Shown: positions 25,240 through 36,429 of the stretch, in pieces
How positions within the stretch are numbered: the first letter of the stretch is position 1
Layout: the number at the start of each line of letters is the position of its first letter
Origin: Epiperipatus broadwayi
Taxonomy: Eukaryota; Onychophora; Udeonychophora; Euonychophora; Peripatidae
NCBI GenBank assembly: GCA_028023455.1
Contig: JAQFVV010006471.1
Location: 1,224,123 to 1,288,122 of the forward strand
DNA length: 64,000 bases
Direction: 5' to 3'
Made by a program: the position numbers and the translations under genes
Notes under the pieces: generated by a model
Database searches by the model: none
The model's input: the letters and a program-made list of their open reading frames with translations, nothing else
Told to the model about the DNA's origin: nothing

Positions 25240-26960
25240 TTATACTTATTATGAAGTTCTGCATTTAATCTATTATTTTACCAAACAGATAATGCTACGT
25301 TTCTTTTTAATTAAATCACTAATAATATGATCATTGTCAGAAAACAAGTCATGAGTCTTCTTTTTAATGAACCCAAGAATAGATATATTTGTATCCATAA
25401 CACATACCTTAAGAGAATTCCAGGCTTCAGTAATATGACAATTCTGAAGATCCAAAGTAGCAAATTTAGTATTTAAACTATTGAAATTTAGAACTAGTAG
25501 TATTTCTGAAGAATAAACATCAGTTTCCTTGTGAATATGATAGGAATAATATCTATTTTTTAATGCAACTATCATTTTAATTTTATTGAATACTAATCTA
25601 TGATCTATCCAATGATCTGAGCTTGTGATTGCTCATATAATATGAACTTCTGACTCCTAACAATATAATCTTTTAAATGTCATTGTTTTGAGCATGTTTG
25701 CATCTATGGTCCTTAGTAGTAGTTTTTCTGTTGAAACAATGTGTAGATAGTCAATCCATGTGTTGTGCGTAAATTCAATAACAAACATTTGAATCTTTGC
25801 CCTAATGCCACAATTTCCATTAACTTGGCCACAGCCTACTATTTGTCTGGATATTAAAATCACCAAAAAGAAGACAAAAAGATCTTTTAATGGTATTGCA
25901 ATAAGGACTCTCAGAATCTAAGGTTGAAGCATAGGCACTGGTAAAACGAGCTCTAACATCATTATCCAAGGCAAATTTTAAGATCATTAACCTTTCATTG
26001 CTACAATAAGAATTCCAATAATAGAAGATACTAAATTAGCTTTTGCAGCATATCCAGCACTAGACATTTTTTCACTGACTGATCTGCCTTTCCAAAAAAA
26101 ATTTGCATCCATCCATCTAAACTTCATTCCTATGGGAAATGAGTTTCACTAAGAGCAGGTATATCAATCTTAAATCTTGACAGTTAATGCAATCTGTTGT
26201 TCTGGTCTTGAAAAGATTGTATCAAGTAAAATTTTCCTATTCCATGTATCTATATTTAGAAAAAAATAGATTTATATTTATAATATCTTCAGCATGACAA
26301 CTGCCACTTACTACATCACTGCTACTGATATTCTTATTTGTAACATTGAAATAAGTAGCCTACCAGGTGCAACAACCTAGTCAGACTGTGAGACAGTCCA
26401 TTTTAGACTACATTTTATAGATTCTTCCACTTCCATAGTAAGTAACAGAATCCCTAAATAGGATTTCTAAACATACAATCTTTGCTATCAGAAATCCTTG
26501 CCTTACTTAAGTTCAGTTCCAAGCCAATTCATTAGTGTTGTACTTCTTCAAGCAAAGATCATAAGAATTGCCAGTCTTTCTTCATTATTGTTTTCTTAAT
26601 TGTTGAGTGTTTGAGCTAAAGAAATATTGCAATCAGAAATACTTTGCGTGTAATTAAAGGATATAAGTGATGTTGCACAAACACACAATTATAAGATGTC
26701 TGATGGCATGAGAGGCTCGTAGTGACCAGACCCTACAATAATTTAAATGAGTGAAGAAGAAAAAGAGGGAGACAAAAAAAGTGTATTGGAAACAGTACCT
26801 TGCCTTTGATAAACCAACATTCTAATCTATAAGGCAGCAGAAGTTTAAGGTCAGGCATTGTTTATCTGATATTCACAGATACCTTTATATCTAAAGGCTT
26901 CCTATTATCCATCATCGATGAAGTCTAGTAGGCTGAGATAAATGTTTTCATAATGATTAT
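25240..26960 (-). mobile_element. LINE family B, endonuclease region and linker, decayed
   Basis: Reading the minus strand from about 26260 downward, the pieces appear in the order of an apurinic-type endonuclease of a non-LTR element. They are IPALSETHFP near 26150 and a version of FFWKGRSVSEK just after it. The NxR(I/V)G...CGQVNG piece follows near 25850, and SSDHWIDHRLV near 25600 gives the SDH catalytic motif. Next come LDLQNCHITEAWNSLKVCV and IKKKTHDLFSDNDHIISDL at 25330-25450. That last phrase is the WFDxND-type linker seen between endonuclease and RT in many animal LINEs. The reverse transcriptase itself is missing. Stops and frameshifts break it throughout. The region 26270-26960 matches the 5' flank of the second copy (47760-48250) and so is probably the element's 5' UTR. 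The SETHF and SDH motifs mark an endonuclease, not a host gene. Confidence 0.82.
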
Positions 26961-27194
26961 TTTCACCCAGATAATTATTTCAAAATTATAACTTACGATG
27001 AATTAAAGAATGTTTCTGGTAAATTGAAGTTTCTTAGACATCATGATTTCTAAAATATCAGTTTATGCATTTGGTTGAAACAGTTATTAAGAATCTGTCT
27101 TCTCTCTGAAGATCCGTATTTTACAGTTTTAGATAAATAGAAACTGATTTATTTAAGTACGAATATATTATATATACTTTTAATCCATATGTAA

Positions 27195-27320
27195 TTAAGG
27201 AGTGGATGACTAAAGGGAGCTTGAAAGTCTGGGTTCAAATCCTAATTAAACTTTGATTTAGTAAATATGGGTTGTGTCCATCACCTATAGAATTACTGTT
27301 AGTTGCATATTATTAAGATA
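27195..27320 (+). repeat. tRNA-derived SINE-like repeat, second type
   Basis: GTGGATGACTAAAGGG (A-box-like) is followed by GGGTTCAAATCC at 27231-27242, an intact consensus B box for RNA polymerase III. The tail continues through TTTGATTTAGTAAATATGGG. The A-box match is weak and the acceptor stem is not evident, so this is a SINE relic or a degenerate tRNA rather than a tRNA gene. Confidence 0.5.
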
Positions 27321-27379
27321 GGCAAATTATTTAAATAACCTTTTAAAAGTATAGTTAACAATGTTATTTATGTTGACTC

Positions 27380-28345
27380 AAGTCCTTAGAAAATTTACAA
27401 AATAAATGATTGATATATATAATAATCATTAAAATCAGTCAACACTTAGACAATTCCAATATCAACCTGTTATCAAGGTAATCCTTTATTTATGGCCTAA
27501 TATATTTATATAGACACTAAATATTGCACCTTGACCTCAGAAATTGCAATTAGTGATCCATATAAATTATTGATAACTATATTGTGCCATAGGTTGTCTT
27601 GATAACAATTTGATATTGGGATTGTCTAAGGGTTGATTGATTTTAATGATTACTTATAAAGCCATATAGCCTTGAGCATTATTATACTTCTTATTTAATT
27701 AATACTTAGGGTGCAATTTGAAAATTATCATTGCAGTTTATAATATTATAATTGACTATTTATTAGTCTGGAATTTAGAACAGGTTATACTTAGTTTAAG
27801 AAGGTTTATTTAGACTTGTTTGTATCAGTAATTTCAATGTCTGTAGTCAAGGTGCAATCTTCTTCAATGTCATTTGGACCATAAATAAAGGTGGCCTTCT
27901 ACCTTTATTGTTAAAAGGAGATTGCCTTGACAACAAGTTGAGATTGTTGTTGGGATTAGCTAAATTTTACTGATTTTATTGATTACTTATAAAGTCATTT
28001 AGCCTTGAGCATTATTACAGTTATTTAATCAATATGTTGAGTGCAATTTGAAAATTATAATTGCAGTTTGTGATTTTATAATTGATTATTTATTAGTTTG
28101 CATTCAGAACAGGTTTTAAACTTCTTTGTATCAATAATTTCAATGTCTATGGTCAAGTGCAATTTTTAGTATCTATATAAATATATTGGACCAAACATGT
28201 ATGTGCAGTTCTACCTTTATTGTTAAAAGGATGTTGCCTTGACAACAGGTTAATATTGTTGATTGATATTGGAATTGTCTAAGTGTTGACTGATTTTAAT
28301 ATTACTTATAAATCCATTTAGCCTTGAGCATTGTTACACTCTATA
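27380..28345. repeat. Mixed direct and inverted satellite, unit about 320-330 bp
   Basis: The phrase TAGCCTTGAGCATT recurs near 27670, 28000 and 28320, giving spacings of about 331 and 320 bases. Between these points the phrases TTGCCTTGACAACA, TGATTACTTATAAA and GCAATTTGAAAATTAT also recur in order. Directly upstream, 27410-27490 carries the reverse complement (ATTAAAATCAGTCAACACTT, then CAACCTGTTATCAAGGTAAT). The block therefore has a head-to-head start followed by two full units and a partial one. No coding content. Confidence 0.82.
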
Positions 28346-29254
28346 TAGATATATTGGTAAAAGATATAGAATGGTTTTTATTATATCTTTGATAAAAAAG
28401 CTCTCAGTTCTTGGAAATTGTAAATTCATTTTATAAGAATAAAATAATGAAAGATAATGCCATATAAGTTATAGAAAAATACATTTTTCAATCATAGCTT
28501 TATTAACATTTCATGATGCTTTGATTTCTTTAAATTCAGAATCATCATAAAAGAAACCTTGATACAAAGTATGGAAAATGATAATATATGATTATTAAGG
28601 ATGAATCTTTGCTAGTTTTGATAATATGAAGTTCTAGGAAAGTCTTTTTGTTAATTTTGTCAAATTAAATGAAGTGATAGTTTCTCATTTCATTGCTATA
28701 CATTTTTTACTACTTGATGCAAACATGATTACCATATTTTTGAATATAGATGTTTATAATTTGGAATCTACAAGATATGTTCTTAATATTCCTAAATCAT
28801 TACATTTAACAATAATTAAAGAAAGAAAAATTTAAAAAAGTCAATTATACTAAGCAAAAGCTTTCAATTTAAACATTTGATTATATGATAATGATGAAAA
28901 TGAAGACTGCTAAAATTTTAATTCATTATAATCTGATAATGTAAGGAATATTTCATAATAAAGGAGAATGAAAATATTCATAGCTTAATTCATTTAACAA
29001 GATATTAAATAGCTTGCTTATTGTTGGTTATTTAATGCAGTTTATGATATAATTGCAGTGCATCTTACTTCATATCTAAGTAACTGATGCCTTGTAGAAA
29101 ATATTTTAATTTAGTCAAATATATAAAACAAGTTTTGTTAAATTTATTGTCAGCAAATATAATCTTTTAATGCAAAGTGTAATATATAAACATGTAAATG
29201 CATTGAAAAGAATTCACGCATACAATTGTTGCTTTTGTTTTGAGAAATCATTTT

Positions 29255-29400
29255 CAACTATTATTGATTCACTGCAGAATGAAGATTATTCCAAGTTTAA
29301 TCCCTCTTTTCCAATCTCTAATCTTTCTTCTTCACATCACCCCAGGACTTGCTTATTTTTTTTATCCATGTCACATGTGGTCTCTTTGTAGGTCTTTTAC
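29255..29400 (-). mobile_element. LINE family A copy 1, 3' end (split by a foldback insertion)
   Basis: TCACTGCAGAATGAAGATTA through CACATGTGGTCTCTTTG to GGTCTTTTAC corresponds to 55318-55453 in copy 2, the C-terminal coding and 3' end of the element. The copy breaks at 29400 and resumes at 30060 after the foldback element. Its protein-level equivalent is the tail around the KRPRKRPHVKWMDEIKK motif of copy 2. Confidence 0.85.
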
Positions 29401-30051
29401 GATCATATGATCACCATTTCTTATGCTTGCTTATAACTTATTAAAATAGGCAAAACTCTATATGTATTGCCACTTAATGCAAGCCAGAGTAATCAATGGA
29501 TGCCAGAAGGCTTGTGCATAAAATCCCCATCTAGTGCCTACTCATGCAATATCCCCAGACTAATTTCTGGCTTGTGGCCTTTGTCAGTGAGGAGCCTGGG
29601 ATCTGAGAGCTCTGCACCTAGATCTTAGAATCTAATGCAGCCCTCCTGCTACAGTCTTACATTGAAAACACTATATTTTCAATCCAAGCTTATTAGCTCA
29701 TATAGGTCACCAAAATGTATAGGTACTGAACTGAGTTCAAAACTATTATAACTACATGAGCTAATGAGCTTGGATTGAAAATATAGTGTTTTCAATTTAA
29801 GACTCATAGTTTTGTAGTTAAGTAGAGATAAAAGGTGGCTGCTGGAGGGTTGCATTAGATCCTAAGATCTTGGTGCAGTGCTCTCAGATCTAAGGCTCTT
29901 CACTGACAAAGGCCCCAAGCCAAAAACAAGTCTGGGGATATTGGATGAGTAGGCACTAGATGGGGATTTTATGCACAAGCCTTCTGGCATCCATTGATTA
30001 TTCTGGTTTACATTGAGTGGCAATACATATAGAGGGTTTTGCCTGTTTTAA
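29401..30051. mobile_element. Complete foldback element inserted in LINE A copy 1, with 8-bp target duplication
   Basis: TCTTTTAC stands on both sides (29393-29400 and 30052-30059). In the undisturbed LINE copy 2 it occurs once, at 55444-55451, so the insertion point can be read directly. The left arm (29401-29650) and right arm (29815-30051) are inverted copies. The middle holds a second inverted pair, TCAATCCAAGCTTATTAGC near 29680 against GCTAATGAGCTTGGATTGA near 29758. The left arm carries about 45 extra outer bases (GATCATATGATCACCATTTC and following) that the right arm lacks. There is no transposase, so it depends on another element's enzyme. An 8-bp duplication is typical of hAT-type integration, but the end asymmetry leaves the class open. 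Confidence 0.85.
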
Positions 30052-30059
30052 TCTTTTAC

Positions 30060-31995
30060 AATCACTTAGATCCAGTTTGAGATTTCAATTGTCCATCTAT
30101 TATTATTTCTTCTAGCATTAGGTCCAGCCCAGCTCCACTCAAGTCCCTTAATTCTTTCAATGATGTCAGTAACACTTATTTATTCTCTCACCCATGTATT
30201 TCATTTTCAATTTCTTCTTGTTACTCCTAATATATATTTTTCCATGTTTCGTGGAGTGATCTGAAATCTGCAGTGTTCTTCTGTTAAGTATTCGAGTATC
30301 AGATTCGTAAGTAAAAACTGGTAAAACATTTATTAAAAATATTTTTCAAACTCATAAGCATATTTCCTTTTAACATTAAGATATTTCTAGAAAAGCACTC
30401 AAACCAAGTTTAATTCTGATTAATTTCATCCATTATGTTTCCATCTGTAGTAATAATCTGACCAAGGTATTTGTAGTTGTTAACTTCTAACTCATCATTA
30501 TCTATATTTATTTTGTTCTTTTGAGAAAATCCTTTGAACATTACTTTAGTCTTGTTAACATTTACCTTTAATCCTACTTTCTTGCTTTTATCTGATAACT
30601 TGCAACATTTCTTGAAGTTCTGAAACATGATTTACAAAAAAACACTACATCATCTGCAGAATAATAAATGACTTACTCCTTTGGCTTTCCATTTTAATCC
30701 ACAAAATACTTCTAGAAGCACTGATGTAAAAAGTTTTGGAGATATGGAGTCATCCTGTCTTACACTTTTTTCAATGTTAATCTTCCTAGTATCATTATGT
30801 AATCTTTTTGTTGCTGTCACATTTTATAAATATTCTTCAGAATATGACTCCTGTGTCTATACCTTACTGATCCAATGCTTTAATCACTGAAGAAATGAAT
30901 ATAGAATCAAATGCCTTTTCATAATCTACAAATCCAAAGCATAATGGTAACTCATATTTATTGGTTCTTCTATAACTTCTCTCAATTCTTGGATATGATA
31001 CACTACACTATAACCATTTTTAAATCTAGCTTTTTTTTTTTGGTTGATCAAAATCCAAGGTTTGCTGTAGATGATGTAGAACTGATAAAACATTGATATG
31101 TATGTAATATCTAATATTTTTAATTGTCTTTTTTAAATATTAATATCAATATTGTATTCTTCCAATCAATTGGTTTATTTTTATCATTTAGATATTTGTA
31201 TATAACTTTGCCAAAGCAATTTATATTTCTTCACCTGTATTTCCCTGAAGTTTATTTTTTTCAGAGATGTAATTGCATATCTCACTTTTTCATTAAAAAT
31301 TCTGGGCAATTCAGAAGATATAGTAGTTGTAGAAGATATTTTTTCTTGATCTTTATTGCTATATAATTCTTGATAAAACTCTTTTACACATTTCATGATG
31401 TCATCACTTTTTTTTAATAATAATTCATCTTTTTTTTTTTTTTTATTGCAGAAATAAGTTTCCCATCTATACCTTGTTTTACATTCTTGAGATTTTTTTT
31501 TTTTTTGATAGCTTTCCTTGCTGGTTAACAATTATACTTTTCTTATATCATTATCAATTCTTTTTCATAATATTTTAGAAAATTCTAGATATTTTATCCT
31601 TTGTAATATATCATTTTTACATATTTTCATATTCCTTCTTGTCTCAGTAGAAATTTTACTGGTCCATTGCTGGTTTTTGTACCAGCTATTTTTGTTGCAG
31701 TTTTTAAAAGTTTATCAGTTATCTTTCTACTGATTTTGTTCAAATCTGAATCATGTTCAAAATCTGTTAATATTTGAAAATTATTTATAAATTTTAATAA
31801 ATTTATTAGAATGTTTCTGAAGATTAGGAATATCAACTGTGAATATTGTTTTTTTTTAAAGTAATTTTTGTCTCTATGCATTAATTTGTATTTTACATCT
31901 CATCAATTCCTGTGTTGAATTTATTAAGAACCTTACAATTTTGAAATATATATTTTTTGTTAGTCAAAATATAATCCAATTCTGCTCAGAAAGGA
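30060..31995 (-). mobile_element. LINE family A copy 1, reverse transcriptase and endonuclease C-terminus, decayed
   Basis: On the minus strand the pieces match copy 2 at 55303-57200. VGLKVNVNKTKVMFKGFSQ and NNYKYLGQIITTDGNIMDE lie at 30420-30620. The N-terminal RT lead ELPRIFNEKVRYAI is near 31290. Further upstream, near 31860-31995, a frame reads YILTNKKYIFQNCKVLNKFN. That is the C-terminal end of the endonuclease, so this part extends further 5' than in copy 2. Many frameshifts and stops are present, including a decayed RT core. The ORFs at 31184-31531 and 31627-31881 are its fragments; the plus-strand frames between 30681 and 31733 are shadows. Confidence 0.85.
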
Positions 31996-32289
31996 ATTTG
32001 CTGTTAATTGAAAGGAGATCCTTTGATTACTCATGGAGTCTTTAATGAACCGAGCAGTGTAAATTTCTAATGACCATTCCATATATTCTTCTCATTGCAG
32101 TTGTTATTACTATGTGATTATTTATATAGTTTATGAACATGGAAAAACTGCTCACTAACACATTAGCCAGCATGATGAATTTATTGGCTTTTTGCCTCTG
32201 TGTTTAAGATCAAGAAACACTATGGTCTTTTTTTTCAATTGCGTGAATGATTATTTATAGTCATGATATACAAAAATAAAGCATGGCCC

Positions 32290-32990
32290 TTATTCTCAGG
32301 AGGCTGTAAAGTCACTAGCCAAGGCAGCAGTAAGTGGCTGAAGGTGGAGGGTACTAAAAATCTGATTGCAAACCCAGGTTGCCATTTGATGATGATTTTT
32401 TCTTTAAGTACTTACAACTACAGATCACTTTCATATGAATGAAGATTGCAAGAATTGGAAGAATTATCTAATATTAAATGGAATATTATTAGACTTTGTG
32501 AAGTTAGAAGAAAAGGTGAAGAGATAATTGATTTAAAAAGTGGTCTTGTACTGTACTATAAAGGCCCAAGCATTGAAAGTACAAGCGGAATAGGATTCAT
32601 TATAAATAAAAAGTGGAAGAATAACAATGTGGAAGTTAATATAGTGTATCGGACAGTGTTAAGATTAGTTATTCAACTTAATAGCAGATACCAAATGTAG
32701 ATAATTCAAGTTTAGGTTCTCATTGTGATGAAGAAGTAGAGGATTTTTATATGGATGTACAAAGGCTTTTGATCAGACTAAAAAAATTTTAAAATTGGCA
32801 CGGTAGATCTTAATGCTCGAATTGGTAAACAAAATATGGAAGTACTGTCAGTAAATTTTGTTATGGTGATAGAAATGAGAGAGCAGATAGACTCGTGAAG
32901 TTTGCAGAAATAAAAATGTTTTTAGAAATATTCACAGATTTTATAATCATGGACATAAAAACTAATATAATCAGAATATTGCTGATAGAA
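32290..32990 (+). mobile_element. LINE family A copy 1, inverted 5' UTR and endonuclease N-terminus
   Basis: This lies on the plus strand, opposite to the rest of copy 1. ELEELSNIKWNIIRLCEVRR, then GEEIIDLKSGLVLYYKG and GIGFIINKKWK, form the N-terminal half of a LINE endonuclease (the N...E-R-R region). Near 32800 VDLNARIGKQNM matches the GDFNARxG motif. The upstream 120 bp (CAGGTTGCCATTTGATGATG and neighbours) matches the same position in 57225-57350. The protein stops before the SDH motif. The inversion places the 5' part of the element back to back with its 3' part, the product expected of twin-primed reverse transcription. Confidence 0.85.
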
Positions 32991-33284
32991 TATAAGTTTA
33001 TCAAAATTTATCTTAGAGTGAATTATATTTTTTTTCATTCATGAATGGATTTAACAATGAACCAACTTATTGTACATGGTAGATTCAAAAAGTTTTGTTT
33101 AATATTAATATGGTTTATTAATTATTCAATTCCAATAGAGAAATTAATTATATTATTAGTTTTTGTATGTATAATCCTAAAATCTAAATATCTTTTTAGA
33201 AGTATTTTGTTTAAAGCAAATTTACATAATATGGTTTGAAATATTTTTAGAAAAATGTTTATTCAATATTACTTTTGCTTTTAG
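32991..33284. other. Region immediately upstream of the first RLIG1 coding exon
   Basis: It ends in ATTACTTTTGCTTTTAG, a good acceptor. No promoter or upstream exon is recognised, and the frame at 33045-33239 has no recognisable motif. Confidence 0.5.
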
Positions 33285-33512
33285 AACCCTAAAAAGATAA
33301 AATGCCAATCTGTAGAAATGAGGTCCAGCAGAAAATTCCTTCACTTTTCAAATCGATTATTGTTGATGAACCCTCTAACAAACATAAAAATCAGTTTTAT
33401 AAAGTAATAACATCAGATGAAATAAAATCCGAAGCCCTCCAGCATCATATAGAAGATGCAATTCCTTCAGAAAAAATTGATGGAACTTCAGTATTTATAT
33501 GGGAATTTCAAG
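33285..33512 (+). CDS. RLIG1: RNA ligase 1 (C12orf29 family), first coding exon
   Basis: The acceptor TTTTGCTTTTAG ends at 33284. An in-frame TAA at 33290 precedes the ATG at 33302, which fixes the start and leaves a 17-nt 5' UTR piece in this exon. The coding part runs to CAAG/GTAATC at 33512, 70 codons plus one base (phase 1). After VQQKIPSLFKSIIVDEPSNK comes AIPSEKIDGTSVFIWEF. EKIDGT is motif I of the nucleotidyl transferase fold. Its lysine, K58 here and K57 in the human protein, would take AMP from ATP before RNA 5'-phosphate to 3'-hydroxyl joining. RLIG1 is known as an RNA ligase linked to RNA integrity under oxidative stress. The identity comes from recognising this motif and the next exon. 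ATP use and the role in this organism are inferred from the family. Confidence 0.93.
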
Positions 33513-36429
33513 GTAATCATTTCTTCATTTTTTTTGTATATGTATATGTTTACCTATAAAGTTTTTATTTACTTATTTATTAATCCCGTACTTGTATTGT
33601 CATTTATGATTCATTGACTTCTTCTGCTCATGGTTATATTTTGATTTTTTGTGTGTGTGCATGTGTGGCAGAGATTTAAATCTGTAATCTAGTTATATTT
33701 TCTAAATTATCTGAAATGCACTTTCTATTCATGAAAGTTGATTATAGTGTTTGCTGTTAGCAGCCTTTTGTAAATGAATATGATTATATTAACAAAGAAA
33801 AGAGAGAGAAGGAAAACAACAAAAAAATAAATATATGTTTTGTGATTATATGAACAAAGTCATGAATAATTATGATTATAGAATTATAATTATGTCTTAG
33901 TGAATGATTTTACATTCAGATTTTTAAGATATTTTTTACTTCTGAACTTGCAATAAATAAGAATTTAAAATTACTATTTGAGAAAAAAATATGATTTTTT
34001 TTTTCTTTTTGATATATAATCTTATTAAAGGGAGATCAGTTTTCCATAAATATAATCACTCAGGCCACGTGTTACAGTGCCAGTGGAAAAGTGGACCAAA
34101 ATAAAATATTTGTATAAATCATTCTGGATTAGACTATTATCACAAACCATTGCAGATGATGAAAAAGAAAAAATATACTTTGAATGAAGTACACAGTTAT
34201 ATGAAAAGGGTCAAAAATAAATTTTGAAGAGGAGCAGTCCAATGATGATACCAAATTGGATGTAAATACTTTTTTAAAGATTAGGGCTTAGTTTATTTTT
34301 AAAAAATATATTTTGAAAATTACATCAGGGAAACAATGGAAATGTAAAATTTTAAAAAAAAAGGTATTAGCTTAAAATCAATAAAATCTAATAGAAAATA
34401 ATTACAAAGTTGAATCATCAAATTTTGATAATGAATTATTGCAAGAAGAAATATGATTACAATTTTATATTAAGAAAAGAACCACTTCTAATGAAGCATG
34501 ATTAGATTTTGTATATGTTTGAATTGATTTTATGTATTGTTGGCCTTAATTTTGTTTTAACAGATCATGATATTTAAGTTGATGTTATGAATGGCTGATA
34601 AATTAAACTAGTTGATATTTAATTTTATAAGTCGTAGTTAGTTAATATATGGATTTTTATTATATATACATGCACTATTGTCCACACCTCAAATATGTGA
34701 ATCCACAGATAAAGTGAAATAGTATTTTATGTGAATATAAGAAAATAACAAGAAGCTGCATCAAAAGTAGGTCAAGTCACAGTTATAGCTATATCATAGC
34801 ACTTCACAATAATACAGGAAATCAGATCCCATTGTTAAACAAAATTTCCCTTTAGTGAATTAGGTCTTTTTTCATTCATGAATGTTTATAACCACAAGCT
34901 TATATAATATATAGAGTGGGATGAATATTACTTTATTAATAAAATTATAGTTTATTAATTATATATGTTTCATCAATTGTTTTATTAGTTCAATTAATTA
35001 AATATTTACAAACAGAATGAAAAAAAATGAAAAAACTATAATGTTATAGTAAAGTCCATTCCAAAAGTTGTTGTGTAGTCCTGTTTTCGCACACAAAAAA
35101 ATCTTTATTGCTGAGAATTACTATAGTGAACATATTTTAGAAAGCAGCTATGTTTACATTTTAAAGAAAACTGTAATTATTTGAAACATACAAAATTTGT
35201 AATAATATTGTTAATAAAAAAAAGAAAAAGATTTTTTAATGTTTTGTTAAATTGAATTATTATTCATATAGAAAGAAGACAATAAATGCTAATACATAAA
35301 TAAAAAGTTATTCCCATCTCTCTTTTTTGTTTAAATGAAGGACCAAAATAGTGAATGTCTGCTAATAAAAGATTTTTTTTTTCTCTAATAAAATTATTTG
35401 TGCAGATTTTATTTAGATACTTTATAATGCAGTAATTGTTATAAAAAGTATTAATTTTTATAATGATGTGTATTATGTTGTAAAAATATAGTCTTATGGG
35501 AAGTATTTATTTATTTTTTTTTAATATAAACTCCAATGTACTGAATATACTTATGTATCAGAAACTAGTAATCCAAAAATATTATTGTTGTAAATACAGT
35601 GATACTCCAAAAAGAAATTGAAACTTAAAAATAATTTTAGATTTAGATGAATATTGGAAAGCACACCTATGCACAGTTTAAAAGCAATGCATTTTAGCAA
35701 ATAATCATTAAACAGGATCCATTATTATGAGGTTTGACTATGAGCTTTGCTGAGAACGTTTAGAAGTGGCAGCAGTCTATCAAAAGATTAAAAATAAATG
35801 GAACATCCAGAAACTTAAATCATACAAACTTAGTTATATTGTATAGAAGTCAAAGGGAATTGATCCACAGAAACGAAATGTAACTATCAAAAATTTGACC
35901 ACATAAAAAGACCTAAAAGATGATTCAAGAGAATTTTATTATCAAGATGGTCATATTGATTAATGACTTTGTTTTAACTCTGATAAAATTAAAATACAAA
36001 TTAAGAATTTCCAATTTTAGAAGCTGATAATTTTTTTAGTAATAGAAATGTGTTTAAAATATTTGGTATTGTCTAAATACAGTAAATACAATTTATCCAA
36101 ACCACTTCGATACTTTATGGCAAAACTCTTTATTTGTACATATATACATACACCTTACTGTCCTAAAGTCTCACTCAAAGAATATATATAATAATACCAT
36201 AAAAAATGTAAACAATAAAAAACTAAAAACAACATAAAATATATATATAAAAAAAAAATTGAAATAAATAATCAAACCAAATAAAACAGTTAATATAAAA
36301 TAAATTAAAAGAATATTAGTTAATAACCATAAAGTTTAAGTTTATGAAGAATAGAAATAATTAGTAGATTGTTAATAATAATAAAAATAGATTATATATT
36401 TAGATTAATAGTTGTCCTTGAATATATAT

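Noticed and set aside
27380-28345. CRISPR array
   Set aside because: Units of 320 bp with diverged, partly inverted repeats, in an animal genome, do not have the short identical repeat and spacer pattern.
31124-31733. Plus-strand frames of 71-80 codons
   Set aside because: They are antisense to the LINE A reverse transcriptase copy on the minus strand.
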